Origin: Glaciecola sp. UBA2563
GTDB lineage: Bacteria; Pseudomonadota; Gammaproteobacteria; Enterobacterales; Alteromonadaceae
Direction: 5' to 3'
DNA length: 15,280 nucleotides
NCBI GenBank assembly: GCA_002340325.1
Contig: DDLV01000165.1
Coordinates: 1 to 15,280, forward strand
Positions 14,355 through 15,280 of the stretch are shown one piece after another. The position numbers and the translations under genes are program-made. The notes beneath the pieces are model-generated. The model made no database searches. It was not told where the DNA came from and worked only from the letters and a program-made list of their open reading frames with translations. Within the stretch, counting starts at the first letter, position 1. Each line of letters opens with the position of its first letter.

Positions 14355-15280
14355 TTATGCGTGAAGTGGCGTTACTTTAATTACGCCAAGTGCATCTTCT
14401 GAAGGTTGAGAAGCTAAAATACTTTGTGGAGATCGAGCGATTCTTAGGCCCATCTCATTTTCTCTTCGTACTACTTCTCCACGCAAAGAATTAGTAAACA
14501 CATCAGTTATCATCACATCAACAAATTCGCCAATCATGTCGGTTTTTCCTTTAAAGTTAACCACACGATTGTTTTCAGTTCGTCCGGTGAGTTCATCGAC
14601 ATGTTTTTTGGAAGATCCTTCAACAAGAATTCGCTGCTCGGTATTCAGCATGTCTCTAGCGATTTTCTGGGCGTGCTGACTAATGCGCTGCTGCAGAATA
14701 TGCAGTCGTTGTTTTTTCGTTTCTTCATTCACATCGTCTGGTAAATCAGATGCTGGCGTCCCAGGACGAGCAGAATATATAAAACTAAAACTTAAATCGT
14801 AGCCAATGTCATTGATCAATTTCATTGTGTCTTCGAAGTCTTGTTCTGTTTCACCTGGAAAACCAATGATGAAATCAGATGACATAGACAACTGAGGACG
14901 GACTTTTTTCAGTTGCCGTATTTTACTCTTGTATTCTAAAGCGGTATGGCCTCTTTTCATCAAATTAAGGATTCGATCCGAACCGCTTTGAACAGGTAGA
15001 TGAAGGTGATCTACAAGCTCTGGTATATTTTCATATGCGTGAATAATGTCATCAGTGAATTCAACTGGGTGAGACGTGGTGTGGCGAATCCGGTCTATAC
15101 CGTCGATACTCGCAATAAGCTCCAGCAATTCGGCGAAACGGCATGTTGTGCCATCGTGATGGAGACCACGAAATGCATTTACATTTTGCCCTAATAGATT
15201 CACTTCCCTAACGCCTTGCGATGCAAGCTGCGCAATCTCCAGAATGACATCGTCAACCGGTCGGCTAACTTCTTCTCCCC
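14355..15280 (-). CDS. miaB: tRNA-2-methylthio-N6-dimethylallyladenosine synthase MiaB, C-terminal part
   Basis: The frame is open through the right edge, so the 5' part of the gene is outside the window; the GTG at 15203 is internal. The visible part (about 308 residues) begins GEEVSRPVDDVILEIAQLAS, continues VREVNLLGQNVNAF, and includes HLPVQSGSDRILNLMKRGHT and DFIIGFPGETEQDFEDTM, all typical of the MiaB radical-SAM methylthiotransferase. A TRAM domain follows near the end (ILVEGSSKKHVDELTGRTEN...FVDVMITD). The enzyme methylthiolates i6A37 in tRNAs reading UNN codons. The Fe-S cluster cysteines lie in the missing part and cannot be checked. It heads the miaB-ybeZ-ybeY-corC-lnt cluster. Confidence 0.95.
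   Translation of the reverse strand, partial: GEEVSRPVDDVILEIAQLASQGVREVNLLGQNVNAFRGLHHDGTTCRFAELLELIASIDGIDRIRHTTSHPVEFTDDIIHAYENIPELVDHLHLPVQSGSDRILNLMKRGHTALEYKSKIRQLKKVRPQLSMSSDFIIGFPGETEQDFEDTMKLINDIGYDLSFSFIYSARPGTPASDLPDDVNEETKKQRLHILQQRISQHAQKIARDMLNTEQRILVEGSSKKHVDELTGRTENNRVVNFKGKTDMIGEFVDVMITDVFTNSLRGEVVRRENEMGLRIARSPQSILASQPSEDALGVIKVTPLHA

Noticed and set aside
1..15280. CRISPR array, tRNA, rRNA or intact insertion sequence
   Set aside because: No regularly spaced repeats, no tRNA-like cloverleaf, no rRNA signature and no intact transposase or integrase frame were seen.

Overview
This window looks like chromosomal DNA from a marine gammaproteobacterium of the Alteromonadales (Alteromonas/Glaciecola-like). 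That is inferred from protein character, moderate-to-low GC and gene order, not from a search. Two conserved housekeeping blocks flank about 5 kb of AT-rich accessory DNA that holds small or orphan genes and possible gene remnants.

Left block (1-4627, + strand): the end of an mrp/mnh (pha) operon encoding a multi-subunit cation/proton antiporter. The genes are a fused mnhA-mnhB (its 5' part lies outside the window), then mnhC, mnhD, mnhE, mnhF and mnhG. The first four junctions overlap by 1-7 bases, so translational coupling is likely. Together the subunits form one membrane complex that exchanges Na+ (or K+) for H+ for pH and salt homeostasis.

Middle (4628-9632): an AT-rich gap with a possible VanZ-like remnant; a 77-residue amphi-Trp domain protein (-); a secreted GlpQ-type glycerophosphodiester phosphodiesterase (+); an unrecognised gene for a protein with a signal-peptide-like N-terminus (+); and a two-gene unit (-) encoding an MGMT/alkyltransferase-like protein translationally coupled to a membrane-anchored SRPBCC protein. 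A diverged 21-bp inverted repeat lies on either side of that two-gene unit. Long intergenic stretches carry several short inverted repeats and little else.

Right block (9633-15280): zapG (DUF1043/YhcB cell-envelope and division protein, with an unusually long acidic tail) on +, a terminator, then on - the classic cluster miaB-phoH(ybeZ)-ybeY-corC(ybeX)-lnt, transcribed from the right edge leftward. It combines tRNA modification (MiaB), an RNA-linked ATPase with an rRNA-processing endonuclease (PhoH, YbeY), a CBS-domain protein (CorC) and apolipoprotein N-acyltransferase (Lnt). Several genes use non-ATG starts: GTG for mnhD, zapG and ybeY, TTG for phoH, and probably CTG for lnt.

I found no CRISPR array, rRNA, tRNA, intact insertion sequence or phage gene. 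The most unusual items are the unrecognised secreted protein, the coupled MGMT-like/SRPBCC pair with flanking repeats, the extended ZapG tail and the apparent CTG start of lnt. None of these amounts to a demonstrable new system from sequence alone.
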